The notes under the pieces were generated by a model. That model saw nothing but the letters and a program-made list of their open reading frames with translations. It was not told the DNA's origin and searched no databases. DNA of 64,000 bases. It comes from Yponomeuta sedellus. Lineage: Eukaryota > Arthropoda > Insecta > Lepidoptera > Yponomeutidae. Positions 33,590-44,268 of this stretch are shown here, in pieces. The stretch covers positions 12,697,473 to 12,761,472 of the forward strand of contig OW203724.1 of NCBI GenBank assembly GCA_934045075.1, given 5' to 3'. The position numbers and the translations under genes are program-made. The stretch's first letter is position 1, and each line of letters opens with the position of its first letter.

Positions 33590-33720
33590 AACCCCTGGCT
33601 TCACTCAGGACTCTACATAACTCCCTCGCTTCGCTCAGGAGTTAAAATTTAACTCCCTCGCTGCGCTCGGGAGTTAACTCGGAGTTCTTCGCACCGCTCA
33701 GGGTTCAATATACCGCCCAT
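33590..33720. repeat. GC-rich hairpin units
   Basis: Repeats of an ACTCCCTCGCTNCGCTCNGG-AGTTAA type unit, each able to fold on itself. Two and a half recognisable units. Confidence 0.6.
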
Positions 33721-33776
33721 GACGTAATACATGGTTTTATTCCCTTAATGCATAATCTACTATAAAATTCTATTTA

Positions 33777-34432
33777 GTGGCTAAAAATTCCACCCATGCC
33801 GGGACGACTGCCAACATCAGTGAAATTTCGAACCTCTTTACAATACTCTCTGTATTACGTACAGCTCAGTTAGCTCAGTTGGGAGAGCGCTGGCACGGTT
33901 AGCCAGAGGTCGTGGGTTCGATACTCGCGGCTGAAAGTGTTGCAAATTACTTCAACCAGATTTCGCTGCCTGTACGTAATACTGAGAGTAGTAAGTTAGT
34001 AGTTAGACCTCTTAGCCTCATAGTTGGGCCATTGTACGTGGCAAGCGCTGAGGTACGCTAACACCTCAGACACTAGGGTTTCCTTACGATGTTTTCCTTC
34101 ACCGTCAGCGAGTAGTAGATTGCTACTATAATTTTACAAATGTAAATGTTCGAACCCAGGCATGTACCAATGACTTTGTCTAAGTTAACAACAAAGTCAT
34201 TGGTACATGCCTGGGTTCGAACCCACGACCTCCCGATTGCGAAGCCGGAGTTCTACACCGCTCCGCTACCACCGCTCCTATACTGAGAGTATTGTAAAGA
34301 GGTTCGAAATTTCACTAATGTCGGTAGTCGCCAGGTCGGTAGGTCGCGGGTTCGAGTCCCGGCATGGATGGAATTTAAGCCTCTAACTTGATTTTTTTTA
34401 ATTGTCCTTAGCAAGAGTTAGGGCATTAAAAA
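33777..34432. repeat. tRNA-related repeat, copy 5 (scrambled, with nested SINE)
   Basis: A minus-strand tail/head piece (33777-33858) is joined to a plus-strand tRNA-like part (33863-33935, TTAGCTCAGTTGGGAGAGCG). A different SINE follows (34020-34285), then the rest of a copy ending GCATTAAAAAT. The nested SINE holds a perfect 32-bp-arm palindrome. Confidence 0.75.
34148..34222. repeat. Perfect palindrome, 32-bp arms, inside a SINE
   Basis: GTTCGAACCCAGGCATGTAC begins the left arm, and the exact inverse ends at 34222, with an 11-nt loop. The outer ends are B-box sequence (GGTTCGAAC), so the mirror point lies just beyond the tRNA-derived part. The SINE body continues on the minus strand to 34285 with a GGTAGCGGAGCGG A box. 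Confidence 0.85.
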
Positions 34433-34442
34433 TAATGTAATT

Positions 34443-35010
34443 AAATACTTTAGTGCAAACGGCATATTATTATCTAGAATAGAAGCTTAAAACCTCTAGA
34501 GAACGACATTCGAGCTGATGATCTTGGGCATCTGACTCTTAATATTCCTAGAGTAGCAAGTGATAATGAAACCATAGATTTCAATTTCAATTTCTGGTTT
34601 CTAGGTGCAACGGTGCCCTAGATCTGGGTGTTCTTGAGCTGGTCATCATCAGACTTCCAAACGTTTGGCTGTAGAAAGTGACAGAGAAAGTAAATATTAA
34701 AGTAAAAACGGCATATTTCTATCTAGAATAGAAGCTTAGAACCTCTCAAGACCGACATTTGAGCTGATGATCTTGGGCATCTGACTCTTAATATTCCTAG
34801 TGTAGCAAGTGATAATGAAACTATACATTCCAACTTTAATTCCGGGTTTCTAGGTGCAACGGTGCCCTAGATCTGGGTGTCCTTGAGCTGGCCATCATCA
34901 GACCTCCGAATCTTCGGCTGTAGAAAGTGACAGTGAAAATTAATACTTTATTGAAAACGGCATATTTCTATCTAGAATAGAAATTTAGAACCTCACAAGA
35001 CCGACATTCG
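34443..35010 (+). repeat. 249-bp tandem units inside E1
   Basis: GGCATAT marks occur at 34461, 34710 and 34959, exactly 249 bp apart. Each is followed by a TCTAGAATAGAA block and, in the first two units, TTGGGCATCTGACTCTTAAT and CCTAGATCTGGGTGT; the third is partial. E2 has the same units at 44690-45130 with spacing reduced to 223. Confidence 0.85.
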
Positions 35011-35600
35011 AGATGATGATCTTCGAAACAATGTCCACCAGACACCAGAGAAAGAGTTACTGAATGAAAGTAATAGGGGTTAAAGTATGAAATTGCCGTT
35101 TTATTGCAATAGGTTCTTTGAATTGACATAGAATCTTCATGGTTTGAGGTTTTCGAATGAAACTTTTTTCAAATGGTTTCTAGGATGTTCTTTTTTTAAA
35201 AAATGTGAAACATTTGAATATCGACTTTCAATTGTTTTTGTTAATCAATTTAGACAAGAAAGAAGCAAAGTGTTTGTAACATCAAAATTTAACTTACTTT
35301 TTTGCTTCAAATTTGAATTTCTCAATTTCCATCTTTGAAAGTCTTCATCAGAACCTCACCATATTACCCTGGGACCAATTTTACGCTATACCTTATGAAA
35401 CATATGCATATTACTATTGGATAGGACTCATTAGGCCTTATTTGCTGTTGTCCATTGAAGAGTTCAGTTCTCCAGCTCCAAATTAAATATTTTATTGAAA
35501 TCGGTTTAGATTTGGCGAACTTATGCGAAAACATAGTAAAAAAAATGTAATATACGCGTCAAATTGATAACCTCCTCCTTTTTTGAAGTCGGTTAAAAAA

Positions 35601-37290
35601 GAAACTATCACAGATCCCAACAGAATAGCAAACGCATTTAACAACCACTTTATAGACCAAATAACCATCCCAAACAGACTCACAACAGTCTCTAGATACG
35701 AAGTATTAATTCGATTCTCAATTAACTTCTTTGTTTATTTCCCCGACAATTCCGTACGACAAATACAAAATAATAAAATGCTTAAAAAATAAAACAAATG
35801 TTGATTAAGATGAAATCAGCACGTTAATGAAATAATTTCACCGCATCTTAGTTATATAATAAATCTTTGTATAGTCAATGGAACATTCCCTACTAAATTA
35901 AAAACAACAATAATAAAACCAATTCATAAAAAAGGCGATAAAGAATCTATTCAAAACTATAGACCAATAGCATTAATACCAATATTTTCTAAGATCATAG
36001 AAAAAGTAATTTACAATTCGTTGTACAATTATATCGATAAAAATAATATTTTAGTGGAACAGCAAAAAGGTTTTAGAAAACAAAAAACAATCAATCACGC
36101 AATATACGACTTCCTCGTAGAAATCATACGATGTGTAGATTGCAAAGTCCCAGTATCCGCTATTTATATGGATATGACCAAAGCCTTCGATTACGTAAAC
36201 CACAAAATCTTGTTACAGAAGATAGAGTCATATGGAGTTAGAGGGACACCGTTAGAACTTATAAAATCGTATTTAAGTGATCGGACTCAGCAAACACACC
36301 TCAGTAATATTTGCGCTAATACAAACAATGAAGTTACATATACTTCAAGCGATCGCTTGTCTCTACATGGTGTTCTGCAAGGGAGTATACTTGGCCCATT
36401 AATTTTCTTGCTCTACGTAAATGATTTACCTTTAAATGTAAGCTACCCAATGAATCTTTTCGCAGACGATAGCACTGCAGTCATTAAACAAACTGAAAAT
36501 AAGAATTACGAAAGTGAAATAAACAAAACTCTCGAAGAAATAATGCAGTGGCTCGACTCTAACTACTTGAAAGCAAACCTGAATAAGACAAAAATTATGC
36601 ATTTCCATCAGAGGGTTAATACTCCGTCAGTAAAGTTGGTATATGAGAAAATAACTATTGAAGAGGAATCTACCACCAGATTTCTAGGTTTGATAATTGA
36701 CAAAAACTTGAACTGGAAATGCCAAGCAGAGGACATGTAAAAAGCTCAGTAAATCAACCTACGCTTTACATAAATTAAGTAAAATTATTAGTAGAGATGC
36801 TTTACTTTCAGCCTTTCACGGATACGTTATGTCAACTTTGCGATTTGGTATTATATTTTGGGGCAATAGCACGGACATAACTACCATATTTAAAGCACAG
36901 AAAAGGTGTCTTAGATCAATGTGCCAATTACAATCAACTGAAAGCTGTAAGCCCTATTTTAAAAAGCATAAGATCCTCACACTTTCTTGTTTATATATTT
37001 ATGAGGTTGCTACATTTATTAAGACTAATGAGTCGTTATTTCCGAAAGCTCACGAAAACCAATACAGGTCGATACGCCATCCACACAAACTCTAAATTGA
37101 ACCGTGTAAAACTACTTCTAAGCAAAAAAGCATTGTGACTATGGCACCAAAAATTTATAATAAGTTACCTGATGAAATTAAAACATTAAATACAATTATA
37201 TTCAAAAGAAGACTATATGACATTTTAGTAAATAAATGCTACTATGACATAAAAGATTTCTTCGCTGATAAGATGTGATGATAACTTTGT
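35601..37290 (+). mobile_element. Non-LTR retrotransposon, 3' piece (reverse transcriptase)
   Basis: The RT frame 36021-36740 shows YMDMTKAFDYVNHKILL (motif A), GVLQGSILGPLIFLLYVNDL and LFADDST (catalytic YADD-type box intact). Just upstream, IKPIHKKGD and NYRPIALI lie in a shifted frame. A frameshift near 36735 moves the C-terminal part (36829-37095, LRFGIIFWGNS) to another frame. Resembles CR1/L2 or Jockey type RTs. Dead copy, continuous with 31090-31706 before E1 inserted. Confidence 0.8.
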
Positions 37291-38385
37291 ATTTGACATT
37301 TTATATTTGTACCATTTAATTTTCTATTGACATTTTTTAATTTTATCGTAACTTAAGTTAATGAAGATTTTAATTTTATTCTACAATTTTACTGACATTT
37401 CTACTTTAATTTGATTACTACAATTTTGATTTGACTATTACAATTAATATTTATTACATTCTGATTGGACATGATTTGTATGCCTATTTAGGTAGAGCAC
37501 ATACTCGTAGCAACCCAACTTTTCAAATTGATAACATCTTTATGTACTTGTGACGCACAGATCAATAAATGAATTATGATACCTACGTGTTTTGCAAAAG
37601 TGGAATCGCAATAATTGTGACAGCATATAAAAAAACGGCCAAGTGGGGGTCGGACTCACGCACAGCGTTAACTTTTTAGAAAAACTTAATAAGATGACAA
37701 ACATTTTTGGCGGCGCTAATTAGCACCGAGTCTCCCCTTAAGTAACCGGTCAGTACCGCTCAAATACTTAGGTATTTGAAACTGTGATTTGAACATGAAT
37801 GTACCTCAGTAGGTATTTTTAGCTAAATGTGTACTTAGTTATTTTTCATATCAGAGGAATAGGCAGATGCATTAAAATAACGTTGGTTGATAATAAAATG
37901 GCATATAATTACATTATATACTTACAAAGTAATTTATGTTTAGGTACTTATAAATAAATAAACAATTACATAAAGGAAACTTCCCACCTATTGATAATAA
38001 CATTATATTCTTAACTTCATTTTGGGATTTTGTGAGACGCCTACTCAAAGATTATAAATACGGTTTAGAATCTTTGAGTATTGCATGTCACAAAATATAA
38101 ACATAGTGACAAAATATAATATCTTTTTTGGAACGAAACGTAAGCATTTAGTACACATTCCTAACTACATTCCGGAATCACTTCCTTCACTTTTTCTCGC
38201 AAGAGATCGGCCGGGTTTCGCTCTTAGATTAGGTTAGATTAGATTAGAGGAGCTGAGAGAAGAGGGAAGAGTCAGAGGATGAGCAGCAGATGACTCGAGC
38301 TCCGTCTCTGCCCACGATGATTAAGCTTTTCGAATAAGAGACAAACCCGGTCGGACCAAAAATCAAGTGAATCCGGAATAAAGTT
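37291..38385. other. No gene seen
   Basis: LINE 3' flank and AT-rich DNA. AAAACGGCCAAGTGGGGGTC near 37632 is the start of a common dispersed repeat also seen near 21420. Confidence 0.45.
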
Positions 38386-39403
38386 AAGTACCTAGCTGTA
38401 CTACATACGAAAGTTTTAGTTCCAAAAGTGATATTAAGATATTTTGTCAGTATGGTTCTCTTTTGTGGGACGCAATACTCAGATATTAAATCAATTCAAT
38501 TTTACAAGCGTAGATTCGTTGACAATTCGAGATATGTGGAAACTAACCGTGTTACCTATTTATAAAAACACATTTCCCTTAAAACACCCATCAGGTGCAA
38601 TTTAAGTGGAATGAAAATGAAAAAATATTTATTTTAAGGAATGGTTACAACGACTTACATTCTTGAGCTTATATTATTCTAGAAGAAAAACATAACAAAA
38701 ACGTAATTTTATGTGACTACTACCATAACTAGACTATCTAGTAGCCTGTATTTATGGTAAGTAGGCCCGTGCCTCTAGCACAAGGCGGAAGACGATGTCA
38801 TGTTTATCAAACAATATTGAATCTAGTAGAACATGTGAGGCCAAATATACTAATATCTAACATGCGGCATGGAATACCAAGTTAAATTGCATTTAAGTAC
38901 CTAGCTGTACTACATACGAAAGTTTTAGTTCCAAAAGTGATATTAAGATATTTTGTCAGTATGGTTCTCTTTTGTGGGACGCAATACTCAGATATTAAAT
39001 CAATTCAATTTTACAAGCGTAGATTCGTTGACAATTCGAGATATGTGGAAACTAACCGTGTTACCTATTTATAAAAACACATTTCCCTTAAAACACCCAT
39101 CAGGTGCAATTTAAGTGGAATGAAAATGAAAAAATATTTATTTTAAGGAATGGTTACAACGACTTACATTCTTGAGCTTTTATTATTCTAGAAGAAAAAC
39201 ATAACAAAAACGTAATTTTATGTGACTACTACCATAACTAGACTATCTAGTAGCCTGTATTTATGGTAAGTAGGCCCGTGCCTCTAGCAAAAGGCGGAAG
39301 ACGATGTCATGTTTATCAAACAATATTGAATCTAGTAGAACATGTGAGGCCAAATATACTAATATCTAACATGCGGCATGGAATACCAAGTTAAATTGCA
39401 TTT
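38386..39403. repeat. 509-bp tandem duplication, nearly identical
   Basis: 38386-38894 and 38895-39403 are two copies at a spacing of exactly 509 bp. I found only two differences when reading them side by side (GAGCTTATATT against GAGCTTTTATT, and TAGCACAAGG against TAGCAAAAGG). No coding sequence. Lies about 560 bp past the lysozyme stop codon. Confidence 0.9.
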
Positions 39404-39711
39404 AAGAGCATAAGGCATCGTGTTTTAAAAAGACTGCTACACCCACTGCTTGCAAAGCAAGTGGATTACTAAAGTCAAGCACAGTTTTCGTTTTTTGTAC
39501 GATATGATATTGTTAGGTAGGTAATAGGTATACAGATACAACATCAACACACAATGTTGTTAAACCGATTGAGGAGCGATTTTAATCCTCGTACTGAATA
39601 ACTTTGTTCTACACGTCTTCCTATTTCGTAAAAAAATATTAGAATATTGTCGCTGTCATCTATTTTTTTTTTATTGCACTTCGTAATTCACTGGTAAAAC
39701 AAAAGTTGTTT

Positions 39712-39850
39712 CGAGCCGCGTTCGAGCCCCGGCTGGGGACAAAGAAATTGGATGTTTACATGTTTGTGATGTCTGGTTTCCACGGCACGACTGGTTTCCA
39801 CGGCACAGGGTATCCTAGCGTGGGGCCAGAAGCAATGTGTGCCTGTATGT
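39712..39850 (+). repeat. tRNA-derived SINE 3' part with internal duplication
   Basis: GCGTTCGAGCCCCGGCTGGG is B-box-like. TGGTTTCCACGGCACG is repeated in tandem, then GGTATCCTAGCGTGGGGCC. Same family as 46290-46460. Confidence 0.6.
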
Positions 39851-39960
39851 AAATGTTATGTTATTCCTTTTCTTAAATTAACCGTGCTATAGTCACGCAC
39901 GAGAAAAACGTCTTTCATATTTTGTTTTCACGGGTGAATACCGCTGGAACAGATTTCCAT

Positions 39961-40091
39961 TCAGCAGCTGCTTATGTTAGGCAGTGCTCCCTGGCAGTGG
40001 CTCCTCCAGCCGTACCAAGCGCGGAACCCGTGGCGGTTAAACACCTTCTTGGCGCACGTCGACGCCTGCGTGATGTCATCAGTCAACAAAT
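39961..40091 (-). CDS. Lysozyme exon 3 (last)
   Basis: Acceptor CCCCAG|ATTTG, stop TGA at 39963-39961. Encodes [20 protein letters not shown] and the C-terminal disulphide cysteines. Confidence 0.93.
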
Positions 40092-42485
40092 CTGGGGAGC
40101 ACACAAATACTTAGTTTATGGGGAACTTGCCACCTAGGCACAATCGTCACCACATACAGTTGGATTGGTAATGTTACTGTGAGCCGTAGAGTGCAAGGTA
40201 TTATGACTGATGTAGCCTATAAAGGCTATAAAGAATGCCAAGTACAGTATTACTAGACTAATGCTACGTAAACGCCTTCTGACGTCGGAAGTGTAGGTAC
40301 ACTTAACAGCTCATCCACCTATACAATTTAGTTGCGAACTCACCCGTAATGTGAATTGTTTCTCTGTCTTTCTTCTTTTTAATGAAATTGAGAAGTACGC
40401 ACAGATGTTAAGGTTGATGAACGGTCGACTGTACGAAGCATATAATATGGCGCTGAAGTCCAGAGAAGGCCCCCATTACTAGGTGCAAATGTGGAATGTA
40501 ATGTCATCTGCATTTTTAATATGACCGGACAATAATGGGAGCTGCGGACCCCAGAGTACTGTCACTTAGAAACGCGGGCCTCTAGGCCTCTAGGCTTGAC
40601 TGCAAGTGATGATGACGCAGTCTCCATTCCATTAAAAAGGTGTGAAAGACTATAGGTACCTGTAGTTTAGATGTTTGTCACGAGATTATAAAATCGTGTG
40701 AATGGGGATGAAAAACACACCGAAACATAGATTACTTTTACCCGAATCCTACATTCTGGGGCCTTTTCCATTGAACTACAAAACATGGTTTACTATGACA
40801 ATTCGATGTAGGTGCAATTCAGACGATTAACCCACAGATGACGAACAGAGTGCTTAGTGCGAGTTTTTTAACTACTCGATCGCGTTAACGTAAACTCATA
40901 TTTCTATGGCATCGAGGAAGCGCCACCTAGGGACAAGTATGGAAATTAAAATTGCTGAGTGCGAGTTTTAATGGTTTACGTTGAGAAGTGAATACGTTTA
41001 CCAGCCAAAACACGAATAAACGCGAGTGCGAGTTGTACTGTGACAGCGTTTTGCCAGTTCGAACGGTTAACTTACTCATACTCACTACTCAATGCTCGAT
41101 TAACGCGGTAGTAAAGTTATTCGATTGGATCTGTCAAACTCGCGCTAAGCACTCAGGAAGACTGCTACGCAATATACATGAAAATAAAGTATGAATATGG
41201 AAGTGTCGATATGAATTTCCAATTTGTTACCTTGACACCTGACGTTGCAGTCCTTTCCAGCAGAGTTGCTGTTGCTGCACCAGTATTTGTCGTTGATCTG
41301 GAACAGGCCGTAGTCCTTGGAACCGTTCTTGTTTACCGGTCCCACCTTATTGGTTCTTCTGGAGCTCTCGGCCTCGACCAGACAAACCCCTCGAGAACAA
41401 GTACAGTTTTAATCTTAGATATTAGGTACTTGTTTCATATTTTTTCATTTCGATCACCATAAAAATGTGTAAATTAAACGAATAAACGCGTTATTCAAAT
41501 AAAGAAGTCAAAACCTAAAATTCGTATTCTTAGTTACGATTACGAACCACACAAAATAAGCAAAGTTATATAAATCTAAGAATAATATAAGAGCTTATAT
41601 TCTTTTTTTTAATGCACTAACCCGTGCTAAGGACAATTTTAAAAACCTATTTAGAGGCTAAAATTCCACCCAGAGGTTGCGGGTTCGAGTCCCGGCATGG
41701 GTGGAATTTTTAGCCTCTAAATAGGTTTTTAAAATTGTCCTTAGCACGGGTTAGTGCATTAAAAAAGACTATAATCATGTGGGGTACACCGATATCATTC
41801 CGATGTAAAACCTAACTGCAAAGTAGGTACTCGGGGCTGCAAGTGATGCAAATTACTTCAGCCAGATGTCGCTGCCTGTACGTAATACCATGTAATACAG
41901 AGAGTATTGAACTGTAAAGAGGTTCGAAATTTCACTGATGGCGGGTAGTCGCCCATTAGCTCAGTTGGGAGAGCGCTGGCACGGTTAGCCAGAGGTCGCG
42001 GGTTCGAGTCCCGGCATGGGTGTAATTTTTAGCCTCTAAATAGGTTTTTAAAATAAAAAACTTCCGTGCTTTGGTACCGGCTGCCATGTAAAGGCAGTCC
42101 AGTCGTTAAGCCATTTCAGAGGCCTTATAAGGCCCGCCAGTCTTACAATAAGCGATAAGCGCAAAAAAATCATACGATTGAGACTTTATACTTTTTATTG
42201 ATGATGACGCAGTCTCCATTCCATTAAATAGGTGTGAAAGACTATAGGTACCTGTAGTTTAGATGTTCGAAGCCTACCCTTTGGTTGGTATCAACCGAAG
42301 TATTATAAATATGAAAAAGTAGTCAGATATTAGTAGGTCTAGGTAAGTAGGTACTTACAATTTCTCAGGTCACCTTCAGGGAAGTTTTGTCTCCTCAGCT
42401 CGTGCACCAGTTCACACCTTGTGAACGTCTTGCTCTCCACTCCGAGAGCAACCAGAACCAAAGCGAAGATTATGACCGCCTTCAT
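39961..42485 (-). CDS. c-type lysozyme, secreted, three exons
   Basis: Hydrolyses the beta-1,4 bond between N-acetylmuramic acid and N-acetylglucosamine in bacterial peptidoglycan; an insect haemolymph immune effector. Exons are 42485-42359, 41389-41231 and 40091-39961; phases close to 417 nt and 138 aa, the usual length in Lepidoptera. Residues 1-18 form a signal peptide ([18 protein letters not shown]). The mature chain starts [14 protein letters not shown]. Eight cysteines (C24, C45 and six more) fit four disulphides. The catalytic acids are Glu50 (CLVEAESS) and Asp68 ([12 protein letters not shown]). The C-terminus is [19 protein letters not shown]. Both introns carry repeats, including a shared 69-bp duplicate. 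Upstream lies a TATA box. Confidence 0.95.
41231..41389 (-). CDS. Lysozyme exon 2 (catalytic)
   Basis: Acceptor TCTCGAG|GGGTT (an unusual GAG), donor CAAG|GTAACA. Carries both catalytic acids. Confidence 0.93.
41611..42052 (+). repeat. tRNA-related repeat, copies 6a and 6b
   Basis: 6a (41611-41760) is a palindrome: 61-bp inverted tail, 27-nt spacer holding the T arm, 62-bp tail. 6b (41768-42052) is a full head-tRNA-tail unit with tRNA-like part 41950-42023. The tail word at the end of 6a (GGGTTAGTGCATTAAAAA) directly precedes the head of 6b. In lysozyme intron 1. Confidence 0.85.
42359..42485 (-). CDS. Lysozyme exon 1
   Basis: Signal peptide and first helix. Donor AAATT|GTAAGT, phase 1; Trp43 is split across the intron. 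Confidence 0.93.
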
Positions 42486-42545
42486 TTTTGTCAATATTTA
42501 TTTTTTATTTGTCTGGGTAAGACCACTCAAAGTGACACTGGCTAG

Positions 42546-42658
42546 CAAGACTGTACATTGATAAGGCCTGGACTGCGCTTTTATACCGAAGAAGAGTCAC
42601 GATAATTGCGTAGGTACTTACACACTGTTGTTTTTTGCGCGTGGACTCGGGGAATCAC
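42546..42658 (-). promoter_or_regulatory. Lysozyme core promoter
   Basis: On the minus strand, TATAAAAG is at 42585-42578, with an ACAGTC initiator-like site about 30 bp further (near 42553). This gives a 5' UTR of about 65 nt. GGGGAATCAC at 42649-42658 resembles, imperfectly, an NF-kappaB (Relish/Dorsal) site as found in insect immune genes. Confidence 0.6.
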
Positions 42659-43335
42659 TGGACTCCACACGCTACTTTAGCAATGACATGACTCATACGC
42701 ACCTACGCACGGCGGACCTTACCAGTGGATACCCCAAATATACTATATTTTACAAACCATAAATGCGAATATCGAACAAAAATAGGTACCTACACGAAAC
42801 GCGAAGTTCACTGTACCTGCTCCATGAAGCTGAAATCAATGGGAAAGACTCGTATAAAGACTGCTTACAAGTGCCATTCTATTATTCTCGGCGTATTCTA
42901 CATGGAGGCCGGCTTGCGCCAATGGTATCTGACAGCACTATGTTATACCTATATTTATCCATTGTTAAGCTCCGCCCAATAAATAAGTAAAGAAATGTTC
43001 AATCATCGCATTTTAGCGATTTTCCAAGGATAAATAAATTGCATGACGGACAACTCTTAGACGGCTATTTGTATTCTTTTATTAGTATAATTTTGTACGT
43101 AATTGATTATTTATTGGTTTAACCCTGGATCTTCTTCTTATCCTGACGGGAGGAAGCATAAATAGGTATTTCCTTATTTATTTATCCAGTGACTTGGTGC
43201 AAGCAGTCAGCGGACGATAAAGTAAACAGGAAAATTTTAGTTACATCCTTACTTCCTCACGAGTAAACAGAATAGGTAGGTACCTATTAGACACGTTTCA
43301 AGACAATATTAGTTAGTACCTAACCTTTATCTCGA
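42659..43335. other. No gene seen
   Basis: Upstream flank of the lysozyme gene. AT-rich, with overlapping short frames that show no family features. Confidence 0.45.
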
Positions 43336-43975
43336 ATATTTCCACATGAAACGTCATAGGAACAACAGCGAGTCACGGAAGTACTTAGGATGCACGATTC
43401 CCAACACCTACACCAGAGCACAGGAAATCGACACCCCATTTCAGAATGCCCTCCGACGTAGTGCTGCTCTTCACTTCACTAGGTGCTGGTGTCCAAGCTT
43501 CTAATCAGAAAATTAAAGATCCGAATTTATAAGACCGTGATCAGGCCGATCTTGATGTACGGCTTGGACCAAAATCAATGCTCACACTCAAGGAGGAGAA
43601 TAAGTAACAAGGTGGCGGAGAGAAGCATTCCAACGAGGAGGGAACAGAGGAGGCGACTACCATCAGTTGCAGAATCAAAAGGAACCACGAAATCGAAGAC
43701 CTGATATCCGAACCCATAACCATCGGAGAAACCAAATCCCACCGACTCCGTTGGCTCGGTCACTCGAAGAAGGCATACCTGGGGCGTCCAAGCGGCCGAA
43801 GACCGGTTGGCCGGCCCAGTTATTGCTGGAAGGACAAAGTGGCCTGCGTGAGCTTCAGGCGAGTGACTGGCAAGAGACCGCGCAGGACTGAGACAAGTGG
43901 CGTCTTCTTGTGTTGGAGGCCAAGACCCACTTCGGGTCACTGAACCAGCGGAGTAAGTAACCTTTATCTCCCACA
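43336..43975 (+). mobile_element. LINE RT C-terminal remnant
   Basis: In shifting frames it reads YLGCTIPNTYTRAQEID-type, then LLIRKLKIRIYKTVIRPILM, then RPVGRP-like, DLRELQASDWQETAQD and DKWRLLVLEAKTHFG, the post-RT end of an insect LINE. Many frameshifts. Confidence 0.7.
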
Positions 43976-43989
43976 TGCGAGTGTAATGT

Positions 43990-44200
43990 TACTTTGAAGG
44001 ACAGGATATGCAATAGTGCTTAGGAACTTTGTGAACTGAAAGAGGATGTAGTGAACAGAGTTCGAACAAGGAATGTTACGTTGGTTTGGGCAAATGGAGA
44101 GGTGATGCTAATGTGGATGGAACAGCCGGTAATCGACGCCCCAGGCGAACACAAGTCGACTAAATAGGGGATGAGTGAACAAAGGCAAGACAAAAGTCGC
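43990..44200 (+). mobile_element. LINE 3'-end remnant
   Basis: CTTTGTGAACTGAAAGAGGA, ATGTTACGTTGGTTTGG and CCCCAGGCGAACACA match 32500-32660 with deletions. Confidence 0.65.
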
Positions 44201-44268
44201 TGATTTGGAAATGCATACCTACATGAGTAAGATACCTACATAATAATACAGCAACAAAATGTTGATGA

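Larger units (their letters stand above)
31707..35600. mobile_element. Unclassified element E1: hairpin start, tandem units, GTCGGTTAAAAAA end
   Basis: Starts with a 300-bp hairpin, ends TTTTTTGAAGTCGGTTAAAAA, and its tip AACCGACTTC mirrors the end. It contains three units of 249 bp (34443-35010). Nested inside are a dispersed repeat (32158-32395), a LINE 3' end with a (TATG)n tail (32462-32926), GC-rich hairpin units (33590-33720) and tRNA-related pieces (33777-34432). The 3' 450 bp match E2 (44269-45600). No transposase or RT belonging to it was found, so it is probably non-autonomous. Confidence 0.7.
40607..42267. repeat. 69-bp duplicate in both lysozyme introns
   Basis: 40607-40675 (intron 2) and 42199-42267 (intron 1) share 69 bp in the same orientation with one mismatch (AAAAAG against AAATAG), starting TGATGATGACGCAGTCTCCA. 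Confidence 0.85.

Noticed and set aside
41950..42023. A real tRNA gene
   Set aside because: A and B boxes and a cloverleaf-like fold are present, but the loop has C instead of U33, stems have mismatches, and the unit is one of many degenerate repeat copies.
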